From the NCBI GenBank assembly GCA_026873275.1, contig JANTUC010000003.1, forward strand, positions 1,054,001 to 1,118,000: a DNA stretch of 64,000 nucleotides, in the 5' to 3' direction. Both the position numbers and the translations under genes were made by a program. The notes beneath the pieces are model-generated. The model was not told the origin of the DNA. It made no database searches and saw only the letters and a list, made by a program, of their open reading frames with translations. Every line of letters begins with the position of its first letter. Positions within the stretch are counted from its first letter, which is position 1. Source of the stretch: Pseudopithomyces maydicus. Taxonomy: Eukaryota > Ascomycota > Dothideomycetes > Pleosporales > Didymosphaeriaceae. Shown piece after piece: positions 11,372 to 23,083 of the stretch.

Positions 11372-13077
11372 ATGCCTGAGAGCATCCCCCTCCGCCGTGC
11401 CCCAGAACACCGCCTCGGCGACATCCTCTTCGACGCAGACCGTGACCGCACCGAGCACGGCTCTACCCCCGTCCGCGACGTCAACAACGCATCCTCGAAC
11501 CGCAGCACCCGAGAGTCGTCGCCCTTCGTCGAAATAGGCCACCCTGCCGCGAATTCCGAGCGCAAGAACGTCCATTTCGAAGAGCCGCCGAGCCCGGTTT
11601 CGGACCTCAGCTTTGACGACTGGGATGAGAGCGCGCCGAGTATGCCTTCGGATCTGAGGCCTGATGTCGACCGCGAGCGGGACGGCCGATCATTGTCGCC
11701 TTTGCTGGGCTCGCACAAGCATGACGACGAGGGGACAGAGGGCTCCTTGAGCAGGAGCACGCATACCTTTCACGAGCGGGATCCGGTCGCGCAGGCCCAT
11801 CTGGAGACTAGGAAAAGATACACATATGCGGCGATATTCCTGGCTTTGAGCCTGGTCAGCTTCACCGTGCAGACAGAGACAGCTGTGTATATCCAGCACG
11901 AACTGAAATGGGAGAAGCCGTATTGCATGCTGTAAGCCGCACATGCCACGGTTTCAACAACAGAGATATTGACAGCAGCAGATACATGACCCACGGGTCC
12001 TGGGTCATACTGTGGCCGTTGCAACTGCTCTTCATGCGCGTGCAAGACCTGTCGACCCCGTTTCCCGTCTTCTGGCGCAGACACGTTCAAGCGTTGCGCC
12101 AGACCGCGCTGATGGTCCAGCACCAGACGCTGCACCCCTCGATCCGGCAATCGCAAACGTCGCCGGTACGATACATGCTCCGCATGACGGCCTTCATTAC
12201 ATGCGCACTTACGGTCGCTGGCGGGAGCTGGTATCTTGCCGTAAATCTGACGACTGCGTCCGATCTGACTGCCATCTACAATTGCAGCGCTTTCTTTGCA
12301 TACGCGTTCAGCATCCCGCTTTTGAAGGAGAAAGTCAGGATGAACAAGATGATTGCTGTGGCTATCGCCATCTTTGGTGTCTTCATTGTAGCCTACGGGG
12401 ACACCACACCGGCAAAACACGGAAATAAGTCTGGCGGGGGCGCGGGTGGGGACAAGGCTCCTCCATCAAACGAAGCAGAGAATCGTGCCCTCGGTAACAT
12501 GATCATTGGCATTGGTTCGGTGCTGTATGGATTCTACGAGGTACTGTACAAGCGACTTGCGTGCCCGCCGGACGGATGCAGCCCGAACCGTGGGATGGTA
12601 TTTGCAAACACTTTCGGCAGCTTGATCGGCGCATTCACCCTGTGCGTGTTGTGGATTCCGCTGCCGGTGCTGCACTACATGGGGTGGGAGATATTCGAGC
12701 TACCCCGTGGAGATCAGGCCTGGATGATGGCTATCTCCGTGTTTGCCAATGCTAGTATGTTCATTCCTACCTTCTCTCTATTTGAGGTTTCCAAAAGAGA
12801 CTAACAAAGTGTTCTAGCATTCTCTGGTTCTTTCCTCATCCTTATCAGTTTGACGTCGCCCGTCCTTTCCTCGGTTGCTGCCCTGCTGACCATTTTCATT
12901 GTCGCCATTGTTGACCAGCTGCTTCCTCCTCCTCTTAACAGTCCTCTCACACCAGCTGCGCTCGTCGGCGGTCTGCTCATCATCGGAGCATTCTGCTTGC
13001 TGAGCTGGGCAACGTACTGGGAGATGGACGAGGAAAGACGGAAAAAGCTCGAAGAAGAAAGCGACGTTGACGATTAA
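11372..13077 (+). CDS. EamA/DMT-superfamily transporter, YML018C/THI74-like
   Basis: Multi-spanning membrane protein of the drug/metabolite transporter superfamily (SLC35F-like group). Exons are 11372-11931, 11982-12754 and 12818-13077, giving 530 aa. Introns are 50 and 63 nt; the second has a clean CTAAC branch site. The first 140 residues are hydrophilic, Ser/Asp-rich and probably cytosolic. Membrane spans follow: AAIFLALSLVSFTVQTETAV, the HGSWVILWPLQLLF segment, FITCALTVAGGSWYLAVNL, the EamA signature region ASDLTAIYNCSAFFAYAFS, MIAVAIAIFGVFIVAYGD, then four more to SSVAALLTIFIVAIVDQLL and LIIGAFCLLSWATYW. The acidic tail is EEESDVDD. The yeast relatives are vacuolar membrane proteins; substrate is unknown. 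The acceptor of intron 1 is a CAGCAGCAG triplet, so one or two residues there are uncertain. Confidence 0.9.
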
Positions 13078-13575
13078 ATAATGACTTCCTTGTCATATTG
13101 GAAGCTGGAGAATGCTTCAGCAGGTATAAGGGTTATTGCGGGTGCTTGAAGGTTTATTGCCAGTAACCTTTTTTTTTGTTTTATTTGTAGCTTAGTATTT
13201 GTTCGATTTCATGCATATACTAGGGTCGGGCTGGGCATATCTTCGGTCTCTTAAAGAGACGTTGGAATAGCATTTGCATGGCATTTAAGACGGCGTATTC
13301 GGACAAGGGAATAGAGGATGGGAACCGGACATCGGAGTTGCTACAATGCAGCTGTTCGCATGGATGTGTAGAGCTAGAATAATCAATACCTAGTTTCGGT
13401 GTTGAAGAAGGCGATCCTATTTGAAGTGAAGTTCTGAAGGTTTTGTGGAGGTTTGGGTTCAATTGATGTTTCAACTGCCGCGGACCGCCACGCCTCCAAC
13501 ACAGCTTGGAGCTCACTGTTAGCTTCGCGAATCCCCCAGCACACGCCTCCACCAACACGCTCCGACCCGTGAACG
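13078..13575. other. Intergenic, transporter to PTPA gene
   Basis: Holds the transporter 3' region, with a run of nine T residues near 13170, and the promoter and leader of the next gene. Open frames on the minus strand here continue antisense into the PTPA gene and look like shadows. Confidence 0.5.
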
Positions 13576-14853
13576 ATGCCTGTACCGGAAGTAACGCCGC
13601 CTGCACAAGATCTTTCTGCAAAGATACCCAAACTCATCCCCCGTAAACGAGGCTCAGTGCACCGCGAACCTCCGTCCGCCCCTCCCCCGCCAACGCCTGC
13701 GCTCCCGCCACCACCAGACCTCTCGAACCACAAGTACATGGTACCATCCCGCCGCATTCTCAGCCCTGCGGACCACCAAAGCTTCCTCAAGAGCCCAACA
13801 TGCACGCTCGTTACCGCATTTGTATTCGGCGTGTCGGACAGCGTGCAGGATAGATCCGCCAGCAGTCTCAAAGAGTCGGACATGACACCGACGGTCAAGA
13901 CTGTGCTACAGGTAGTGGCAGAGGTAGAAAAGGTGCTGGACCGCTGCCCGCCCGAAGATACAGGATCGCGTTTCGGAAACCCCGTGTTCAGGACATTCTT
14001 GGACGAGGTCGAGAAGGCGCTTCCGGAATGGCACGCGCAGCTCGGCCTGACCGACAAGCAACAGGTCGAAGAGGTATCTGGCTACCTGCACAATGCGTTC
14101 GGAAACAAGCGAAGGATAGACTACGGTTCAGGCCACGAACTCAACTTCTTCCTCTGGCTGCTCTGCCTCAACCGCCTGTCTCTCCTTCCGCCCCAGACCT
14201 TCCCGTCCCTCGCTCTGGCCGTCCTCCCAGCGTACCTCAACCTCATGCGCCGCATACAGGGCGCATACTACCTGGAGCCCGCCGGCAGCCACGGCGTCTG
14301 GGGCCTCGACGACTACCAATTCCTCCCCTTCCTGTTCGGCGCGAGCCAGCTGCTGCACCACGCCTACATCACGCCCAAAGCTATCCATAACGCGCTCGTG
14401 CTCGAAGAAGAAAGCGCCAACTTTCTCTACCTCGACCAGGTTGCGTACGTCAATTCGGTAAAGAACGTCGACGGTCTACGCTGGCACTCGCCCATGCTAG
14501 ACGACATCTCGGCGTCCAAGTCATGGGCCAAGATTGAGGCGGGGATGAAAAAGATGTTTGTGGCGGAGATATTGCACAAGCTGCCAGTCATGCAGCACTT
14601 CTTGTTCGGGAGTTTGATCCCCGCGGAGGAGGGCATGTCACATGAGGAGGACTTTGGGCTGGATGCAGAAGAGGAGGAAGCAGAGGGTGGAGAGGTCAAA
14701 GTGTTCACAGACGAGGGAGGAAAGAGGCATGTGCATGCCAGCAAGGGGTGGGGCGATTGCTGCGGCATCAGGGTGCCGGCTGCGGTTGGAGCGGAGGGAG
14801 AGGAGAGGAAGATGGGCGGAGGACAGCGACTGAGACGAGTGCCGTTCGATTGA
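13576..14853 (+). CDS. Serine/threonine-protein phosphatase 2A activator (PTPA/RRD family)
   Basis: Peptidyl-prolyl isomerase-type activator of PP2A and related phosphatases. One exon, 425 aa. After a Pro-rich leader of about 50 residues the PTPA domain runs from about 60 to 355: RRILSPADHQSFLKS, then DEVEKALPEWHAQL, YGSGHELNFFLWLLCLNRL, GVWGLDDYQFLPFLFGASQL and MKKMFVAEILHKLPVMQHFLFGSLIP. The YGSGHE, GVWGLDDYQFLPF and LPVMQHFLFG motifs are family hallmarks that bind ATP and the phosphatase. The last 70 residues are acidic then basic and poorly conserved in kind, ending CCGIRVPAAVG near the tail as in RRD1-type fungal proteins. RRD1 versus RRD2 cannot be decided safely; the longer tail favours the RRD1 type. 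Confidence 0.93.
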   Translation: MPVPEVTPPAQDLSAKIPKLIPRKRGSVHREPPSAPPPPTPALPPPPDLSNHKYMVPSRRILSPADHQSFLKSPTCTLVTAFVFGVSDSVQDRSASSLKESDMTPTVKTVLQVVAEVEKVLDRCPPEDTGSRFGNPVFRTFLDEVEKALPEWHAQLGLTDKQQVEEVSGYLHNAFGNKRRIDYGSGHELNFFLWLLCLNRLSLLPPQTFPSLALAVLPAYLNLMRRIQGAYYLEPAGSHGVWGLDDYQFLPFLFGASQLLHHAYITPKAIHNALVLEEESANFLYLDQVAYVNSVKNVDGLRWHSPMLDDISASKSWAKIEAGMKKMFVAEILHKLPVMQHFLFGSLIPAEEGMSHEEDFGLDAEEEEAEGGEVKVFTDEGGKRHVHASKGWGDCCGIRVPAAVGAEGEERKMGGGQRLRRVPFD

Positions 14854-15187
14854 GATTGATACACGGCACAGAATGCCATGTGAATGTAGATGCAAGCGGG
14901 CGATGCTTTGGGGCTAGACTCGCAAGCATGTACGTGCGGAGCAGAGGTTCGTCCGAAGCTACATGGTGAAGCGTGTGGTGAAGCGCGGACTCTTCTCGAA
15001 TAGGAGAAGAATAGTCGGCGAAGCGCCCAGCAGCTCGGCCGGTGCGACTCACGACGGACGCGACGTCACCGAGCTAGACTGTCCAAACCGCCCCACGCAG
15101 CCTCGGTGAAAAGCACAAACTGCGCGTGCTGCTATCATGTTGGTAATCCCGCTGTGGTCTAGGCGGGAGTTTGTTTCGTCAGCACAC
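14854..15187. other. Intergenic, PTPA to glutathione peroxidase
   Basis: A tandem interval of about 330 bp; no separate gene seen. An in-frame upstream ATG at 15137 would lengthen the peroxidase leader by 17 residues. Confidence 0.5.
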
Positions 15188-15994
15188 ATGTTGCGTAGCC
15201 GCGCTGCCCCGCTCGCAGCAGCTGCCCCTCGTCGTGTCGCCCAGGGCCAACGGGCATCGCGCCACCAGCACCAGCACCAGCACCGCCAGCCCCGTATTAA
15301 AGCTGCCAGACCCTTCGCTCCCACGCTGCACACCCCCTTCCACTACAGCACGCCTGCGTCTGCACCCACCTCTAGCCACCGACCCGCCGTATCCGCCGCA
15401 CCCCTAGCCGTACCGCACCTCCGCAGAGCCTTTGCAACCATGTCGTCCGCAACCACCTTCTTCGACTTCAAGCCCAAAGACAGTACGTCCCCCCTGCCCG
15501 TGCACTGCTCACACTCCTGACCCCTGCCGCCAGAGAAGGGCAACGAGTACCCGCTCTCCTCCCTCAAGGGCAAGGTGGTCCTCGTCGTCAACACCGCCTC
15601 CAAGTGCGGCTTCACCCCGCAGTTCGAGGGCCTCGAAAAGCTCTACAAGGACGTGCACGCCGCCAACCCCGACTTCACCATCTTGGGTTTCCCCTGCAAC
15701 CAGTTCGGCAGCCAGGACCCCGGCTCCAACGACGAGATCCAGGAGTTCTGCCTCGTCAACTATGGCGTCAGCTTCCCCGTGCTCGGCAAGGTCGACGTCA
15801 ACGGCGACAAGGCCGAGCCCGTCTTCGAGTGGCTGAAGAAGGAGAAGCCCGGCGTCATGGGTCTCAAGCGTGTCAAGTGGAACTTTGAGAAGTTCCTCGT
15901 CGGCAGGGACGGCAAGGTGATCAAGAGGTGGGCGAGCTTGACGAAGCCTGAGGACCTCAAGGCCGATGTGGAGAAGGCGCTCGCCGCCAAATAA
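15188..15994 (+). CDS. Thiol glutathione peroxidase (GPX3/HYR1 type) with mitochondrial-like leader
   Basis: Reduces hydroperoxides; fungal members run on thioredoxin and also act as redox sensors. Exons 15188-15482 and 15534-15994, with a 51-nt intron. Counted from the internal Met at 15440, Cys39 (NTASKCGFTPQ) is the peroxidatic residue, replacing selenocysteine, Cys69 sits in GFPCNQFG, Cys87 (EFCLVNYG) is the resolving Cys of the 2-Cys type, and the KWNFEKFLV motif supplies the active-site Trp and Asn. The first 84 residues before that Met are Arg/Ala/His-rich and almost free of acidic residues (MLRSRAAPLAAAAPRRVA), as in a mitochondrial presequence. Starting at 15188 or 15137 would target mitochondria; starting at 15440 gives the usual cytosolic length of about 168 aa. 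Confidence 0.94.
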
Positions 15995-17352
15995 ATACTT
16001 GTGCAGCGAGCAGAGGACGTTGCGAGAGACGGAGGAAAGGGCAGAGGGGAAAAGAAGGCAGAGTCCATGATACCATGACGACTTCCTGGTGTACAGGAGT
16101 CATCGATATTAGTAATGCGAGTCCATACAACACTGCATGCAATCATCTAATCCCTCCCACCATCCCCACCATCCCCACCAGTACTTACTGCCATGCTCAC
16201 ACGACCCGAGCGCTACATCCCATCTACGTACCGGGTACATACCCCCACGCCCCATCCCGCCCCGCAATGCCGCACATCCCAATATATGCATATAGATAAA
16301 CCGTTCCCCTTCATCTCGACCCGCCCCCAATATATTTCCGCATCGGCCTACAAGCCGGATCGACCACCCTACGTATGCCGTGCAGCACCCGTTCCTGACC
16401 TACCCTGTTCTGCCACGGAGCTCGTAGCCGTACGTCCGGTCATCGATCGCGAACGCCGTGGAATATTCGATAGATTGTGGATGCAGCTAGGTGCGTCGGG
16501 GAATGCTGCAAGTCTTCGTCCGAGCATCATGATTAGATTGGAAAGAAGTGGGAAGGGTAGGATGTGGTAAGACACGGTAGGATAAGACGCTCGTGATCGA
16601 CGGGCGTGCGGCCCTCTGGCAAAGTGTGTGAGGGAGAGCGAGACGAAGAGAGCGCTGTGCGTGCATTCTGCCTGAAAGGGTCCGGGATCCATGACGTACC
16701 GTTGTTGTTAGATGCGGTGAGGTGGTGTTTGTGTATGGTCTTGGAATATGGAAACTCCACCTGTGAGTTGGTTATGTGATGGTGTGATGAGAGGACAGGC
16801 CTTTACGAGGCTTCTTGTTTTCACGTGCAGTGCAAACGAGCAATCAAGAAAAACAATTCCATGTCTATACGCACCAGTAACTGCTATGAAACTATAAACC
16901 CTTTCCCCCTGTAACGATCCCTCCTTCTCTTTCAAGGCTCTTCTGGGAGTTAGCACATCCGTGACCACTCCATCCAAACACCATATATATGTAAATATAT
17001 ATATATCCTCAAGACAACAGCGCACTATACAAAACACCAACGTAAACAGTGCTCACTACGCAACAACACGCAACCTGGCAGCCGTGGTGAACGGGCTAAC
17101 CATCTCCGGCATGCCTCCTGGTGAGACTATGCCACTCCTCTCCTCTGGCGGGGCCTTGTCGCTCTGGGTAATCAATCCAGCGGGTCCAATCCGTGGAGAA
17201 CATCCAAAATAGCGGTCCGGCAGGGTCCAGTATGTCGGCCATCCGGGTGAGCCGTGGTCCTGGCAGAAAGAAAAATTTCGGCATGGAGCCAATATGAACA
17301 AACCTGATGCTCATGGGTACAAGATGCAGATGTGCTAAGCCTGAGAGGCCAT
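15995..17352. other. Intergenic, convergent 3' ends
   Basis: About 1.36 kb between a plus-strand and a minus-strand gene that converge. It contains short CCCACCATCC-type repeats near 16150 and a TATATATA run near 16990. No convincing open frame on either strand. Confidence 0.55.
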
Positions 17353-18997
17353 TCAATCAACGAGCTCCTCCTTGATGCCAGAGTGATACTGCTCGCGCAA
17401 GGCAAAGAACTCTTCAAAATCCTTGTGCAGTTGTGCGTTCTGTTCTTCGCTCATATCGCCAAGACTGTTCAGGCTTGCAAGAAGGCCAGCAATGCTTTGT
17501 TTCTTGGTAGACCACTCTTTGTTCAAGGCATTACGTTGACGTTCACGCTGCTGTTGCTGCTGAACTGCCTTGCTGAGCCTGGGCTTTTTCTCGACCTTGG
17601 CTGATGTAGTGATTGATTTTCTTTTCTGAACTCTGGCCTTGCGCGAACCAGAGGAGTCGGCAGAACCATCGTCCTTCTCACCTTGCCAGCCGTGTACGCG
17701 CCGCATATGATCGAAGAGATTGTAACGGCGAGGGAATCCCTGGCCTGGAGCAGATCTCTCGCAATCAGCGTAGTGGCAGAGGTTAGGACGAGCACCATGA
17801 CCATGCATGCCGTGAGCTTCTCTTTCGTGCCGCAGAAGGCAGGCGGTAGAGGAGAATGGAATAGATTCGCACTTGGAAATCTTGCACCTGAAGGGCTTCA
17901 AATGCGAGTCTACGTACTTGCTATAGGCGGGTTAGAGGAAGTTTCATTTAGGTCCGAAGAGAAACTTACTCGTAGTTGCACTTCAGTGTGGTTGGCTTGT
18001 GGTTGCACCCGCTTTCGCCTTCGCTTGGGCAATGGTACAATCCATCTGCATCAGGCTCCTTTGAGTAAAGTGGGTGGCTCCTGGCCACTTTGTGGTGTTC
18101 TTCCTCTAAGCTCTTCAGCTCCTCAGCGTCTTCCAGGATGAGCTCCTCGGAAGGCGAGGCGGTCTGAGCGCCATCGTCGACAAATCTGATATCGTCAATA
18201 CATCAAGTTACATAATCAGCAAAAGCAGAACGTACCCAAGGCTCGCTAATTGTTGTGCTTCAAACGAAGTCTCAGTGAAAGATTGTGGGTGAAGCGGCTG
18301 GATTGGGGTTGGCGAGACTACTGAGGCGCGACCAGTGGAAGAATGTGTAGAGGTATGACTGAAGGTACGTTCGGCAGCATAGTACGACGGCCTTGCCGGG
18401 GTCTCGATTCGTGATCGAGACAGTTGGCGTTGTGGTGAAGGTTGAGCACGGAAGAACTCGTTCTCATTGTGAAGGTTGTATGACGGTGTGAATCCATATG
18501 ACACGTCGTTCGAGCCCCAAGCAAATCCCCCAGTCATGGAGTTAAGCTGCATGGCTGGTGCCATTGATGGAGAGTAGGTTGTATAATCCTGTGCGGAAGA
18601 GGAATTAGCAAACCACTGGGATCCGTTCCCGAAATCCATGTTTTCGGTAGTAGTCAACCCGTTCATGTTGTGAGACTCCGTGAATGGTACGAAAGACTCC
18701 GAAGCCAGTGATGGTGATATGCCTTGTGCCATGAATGTGTGACTAGGCTGTTCCTGGATGGGAGAGCTCTGGTAAGCTCCGCCCCGTCGAGTGGAGCCTG
18801 ACTGGCTTTGGTATGCGCTGTCCATACTGTACTCTGATGTCGCATCGACTCCTTTCAAATCCTTGAAATCGATCATGGAAAACAGATCCTGTCCAGATAG
18901 AAGTGGTCCTGATATGTCCTCTCTCCACTTGGCAATGTCAACGGCCGGGCTGGGATTGCAAAAAGAAAAGTCCAGAGGAACGTCGAACGAAGATTCG
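17353..18997 (-). CDS. Fungal C2H2 zinc-finger transcription factor (5' exon not resolved)
   Basis: Visible exons on the minus strand are 18236-18997, 17970-18185 and 17353-17920, with introns of 50 and 49 nt, giving about 514 residues. The N-terminal half is Ser/Gln/Thr-rich and looks like an activation region. The DNA-binding part lies in the last two exons: YHCPSEGESGCNHKP, KCNYDKYVDSHLKPFRC, CLLRHEREAHGMHGHG, LCHYADCERSAPGQGFPRR and YNLFDHMRRVHG, a Cys/His arrangement seen in a conserved fungal finger family. Splicing restores the finger across two exon joins, which strongly supports the model. A poly-Gln patch and coiled coil precede the end. The upstream acceptor at 18998-18999 requires a phase-2 exon farther upstream; a Met/Pro/Asp-rich open frame starting at 19615 on the same strand may be it, but I could not join them. 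Targets unknown. Confidence 0.85.
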
Positions 18998-21009
18998 CTA
19001 GAAACCGTTGGTTAGTGCCCCAAACGAGAACAGAATAACAAAAAGAGAAAATGTCTAGAAAGTAAGAAACGCCATAGTTAGTAAAGCCACTCCGGTTGCT
19101 CGACCACGACCCCTAAAAAGACTTGTCAGCTACCCTCCATTGATAGTGCATGTCTATGCAATGCAACGTACCTGGAGGAACGTCGTTGTAGATAAAGGCC
19201 AAGGCCAGAGCCGGTGAGGGAAGGACCATTTTCACATCTGCTGCAAGTGAGGTAGAGCGGCCTGGCGATCCCACGGTAAACAGATCCGGAAGCCCAGTGG
19301 CAAGAACAAGGAAACTCCATGGATCCAGGCAACAAGAACAGGGAAGCAAACACAGGGTAGGACACTCAACGTTGGCAGTCTTGAATGAGTGAGCTAAATG
19401 TCAGTATGTGATTAAATGGTTTGGATGGGAGAGACAGTGCCATGCCTCCAATACGTACTTTGGTACTGATAGCTGATTTTGCAGCACCTTCCCATTGAGT
19501 TCCCGGTTCCAGTAGAGGCATGGTTCGTTCCTGGGCTAGAGTCTCGGATATCCTGTGGCAGTTCCATGGGTATCATTATTGGCATATCCAGTATGGGGTG
19601 ACAGTCCTGGTCCACTAAGAATTTGTACGTTCGATCACCATTACGCTCAGTCGACAGACATTATAGACGAAAGTGCGTTCTGGTGTCGTGTTGCTTTGCT
19701 ACTAGGCGTCCGCGCCCGACCCACTTTGCACGTGATCGGGTATTCACTAGTCGCGCTACTTGCCGAGTGACCGGTACCTGGATGGTTCCTCATGCTCACC
19801 GACTTTTGAGCGGTTTACGATCAGAGGTCCGAGGTCGGCACCTACAGTTTAGTTACGCCCAGGTGTGTGTGGCAAACTTACCGCTGCGGAAGGGACACGC
19901 AGCCACTCCTCGAGACTGACGGCAGTCGCGCCTCGGAACAAGAACAGGAAACCAGGTAAAACAGAGCAGGAAAGCAAACGGCCTAGATGGATCCATGGAA
20001 CGGTAGTTCAGTCCTGGGTCGAGTATGTCCTGTGGGCTTCCCAAGGGTGGCAGTGACCTGGTGCTGTATGGCTCAAAGAAAACAAACAGACAAACGAAGG
20101 AAAGAAATTACAAAAGTGTGTCGGATACATGATGCTCGCAGGCAAGAGCGATTGGGCGCAGATTCAAAGCAAGAAGATAAAACCGTTGGGCAGTAAGTAC
20201 CTGGTAGGACTTCCGTCTGGGCTCCGAATTGACATCCTGAGCAAGGGCTCTTGTGTGTCTACAGAATTTTGAGTTTGTCGAGTCTCGCAGGCTTGCCGTG
20301 GCATAAGCGATATTTGCAAGCAAAATTTGGTGGTGCGTTTGTTGTGTAGGAGTGAGCGAGGCAGAGGAGCGTCGAGGGTGGGCGGGGAGTAGAAAACCAA
20401 AACACGAGGAGCAGCCGGTCAGCCGTGCGTGTGAGAAGACAAAAGCGGGATAGCGCTACGGTGACAACGCATCCAGAGGTGGGGCCATATCTTTGCGCAG
20501 TCCTTCGTCCTTCCAAGGCAGATTGGCCGGCGCTTGGAGGGGGAAAGCCACGTTCTTATTCTTGCGCGGAGAGCGGACGCGAGTGGTGCGAAGTCCCCAT
20601 GCCCCGTCCCGTCCGTGGCTACGTCGAAGCGCCTCCTGGATGGTGGACGGCGATTTGCAGGCTTGTCGCCAGAGGCACAGGCCCGTAGGATGGACAATAT
20701 GGAAGTGAGCAGGCATCCGTGCTCACACTGGTGCAGTTACACCACGCCTTCCCTGGAAGGATCCTCGCTGACCCCTTCGAAATGCGCGCAAAGGCAAGCC
20801 GGCTCGATAACGCCGCCAACGTCGGGGAGCGCCTGCGACCAGGATTGTGCGAAGATTGTGCGAAGATTGCGTCGTTGCTTTTTCCTCCCGCACCGAGGCC
20901 ACGCCGAACCTTGATTCCGTCCCTGGAGTTCATAGGAGCACGCATCACGTTGAATTATTAAACGCCGCTCTCGCGAACTAGCAGTGTGTGCGGGATTGAT
21001 TGAGACGAC
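18998..21009. other. Upstream region of the C2H2 gene; no second gene supported
   Basis: Should contain the missing 5' exon(s), leader and promoter of the C2H2 gene. On the minus strand, two branch/acceptor pairs (ACTAAC then TTCTAG) occur near 19010 and 19065, showing at least one more intron. Open frames at 20420-20950 are GC-rich, overlap on both strands and have no motif. Confidence 0.45.
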
Positions 21010-21521
21010 ATGCCAGCCAGTGACAAGCCGCCGCCTCTCCCTTCAACCGCCCTCGAGCCGTGGGCCTTGCACGTCTTCTTCCAGGCCGCGGACGGAGCCA
21101 GCGCAATCAAGAAGGTGCGTCAATGGCGCGGGAAGGGCTGCATATTGATGCGGGAGAAGAGAGAATGACGAGGGGACGTGGAAATCACAGTTACACCAAG
21201 CAGTTGTAGCAATCATTCGGCGCACACCAAGTCGCACACATTACATCGGTGCTTCCACGTACCACGCATCTCCATGGAGCGTGCCGAGACTGGCTACCAG
21301 CAACGGCCTTCAGCCCACCGACGCGAGCCACGATTGACGCGTGGCACCGAGGTGCCTGTCAGAGCAGATCAAGTATGCAACCTATTCCGAGAGTTAGCAC
21401 AGGCCCGAGTGAACTTATGCAGACAGCGGCGAAGAAGTGTTTATCAGATAGGAGCGAAAGACAATCAAGTTTTCTCCGCAGTGACCATTGGCCGTCGGTT
21501 GAACTATGCTTATTTTTGTGA
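21010..21521 (+). CDS. Weak candidate two-exon gene
   Basis: A model with exon 21010-21114 (35 codons, starting MPASDKPPPLPSTALEPWAL), intron 21115-21209 (GTGCGT to TGTAG) and exon 21210-21521 stays in phase 0 and gives about 138 aa. The first exon looks protein-like; the second has no motif and mediocre codon use. I do not recognise it. It may be a chance frame. Confidence 0.2.
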
Positions 21522-23083
21522 AATCATCACGGAATTGGGGTGAGTGAAAAGTAAAAAAATGTACATACCTGGCAAAACATGTGTGGTTTTCCTGCCAAAC
21601 CCCGAAATCAAAAGAGAAATCGGACCATGTCAGTACAGGCAGAGTTCAGCTGCCTTTAAACACTGACATGGCCTCGTATCGTGCACAGGGGACAGGCATT
21701 CCCAACGCGCAGACGACATTTTGGCACAGATCCAAAGGGTTGTTCAGACTGAAAGGGCCGACTCGAACATCGGCGTCGATGTCGATCAACAATCATCCCG
21801 GGCAGGGGAAGGGGGCGTCGAAACGGGAATCTGGGAAAGGGAATGGCAGATTCGGGCCGGTCCCTGTCAATCATCGAGCCTGCAAAGCCCAACGCAACTG
21901 CTGCCCAACGCCGCACGACGAGCCTCATCACGCTGTGTATGCCACTGCGCCATGTCGGCTAGCCAATCAAGGTGAGAGATGGCACAGTGTCCAATGCTGT
22001 GATCAGATCAAACCATCATAGAGGAAAAGAAAGTGTTGTGATTGAAGGTAATCATGTTGTGTGGTGTTCGCGAATGAGAAGAGATGGTCTGGCGTGCGGT
22101 TAAATTTTCTCTGATTATGTCAGCAATCTCGGGCCGTTACGATCCGAGATTATTGACAAAGCATTATCATGTGATGGAGCTTGATCCATCATGGATTTCG
22201 AGATCAACACTGGCACGTGTGGTGATATCATCAAGTGTCACCAGCAACAAAGCCATTCCACGAGCGTGAAAATCGTCAGGGCTCCCGCACGGCAAAACTA
22301 ATTCAGCCACAGGCAAAGCGACTGAGACATGACATCAATGGACATGTCGAGTTCACCTCTAATCGTCATTGGTATCTCTGTGCCAGCTTCAATGTTCTGC
22401 AGGGTCACTACTTGTTGACTGTACGAAGCAGATCTCAATGCTTTCAGGATTCAAACATGAGGCAATTGCTCACAGTACGGTATTGCACTAGTTTGGATCT
22501 CACCCATTACCAACGACGTACATATGTATTTCTGGATCGTTCTTGCCTTCAATGCGAACCTTAGAAAGCTTCACAACCCCGATTCCTTAACTTCGGCTCT
22601 TGCCTTACTTATCTTCATTCGGACCGTCTGTAGTCTCGGAGCCAATATGCGCCGACGCTTATGTTGAACTATGCATCGAGCTGACAAAGGGGAAGGCATC
22701 AGCAGTGCAACACATCTCTCCCAAAGAGCATTGACTATACCACAAAGGTCCGAGCATGCAGGAAGTTTTACGTCTAGGTATTTTTTCACGGATCTCATTC
22801 GATCACAATACTCCGAAATAATGAATCCTTGGTATATTCACTCGTGTCATTGTTTCCGTAAAGTATGGTTCAAGCTGCACTCGCGGAATGCGGGGAAGCT
22901 CTACCTCCACATTTCATTGGCACGATCGTTGCGCATGGCGTAATGCTCATATGGACTGAGGATCTCTTAGGGAGCAATGGGCTAAGCTTGCGGCCCTTAT
23001 CTACCTCTTGATGCCTTCTTACGCTGACTTTCCTTTCATTTCTATTTGATTGTATCTTGATACCATATCATTGAAAATTCGTG
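21522..23083. other. Intergenic, nothing supported
   Basis: About 1.5 kb of mixed composition with only short, motif-free frames. The end of it should be the promoter of the small gene at 23084. Confidence 0.5.

Noticed and set aside
19301..20000. Similar AACAAGAACAGG/GGAAAGCAAAC words at about 19310 and 19945, hinting at a duplication
   Set aside because: Matches are short and broken; I could not extend them into a clear repeat.
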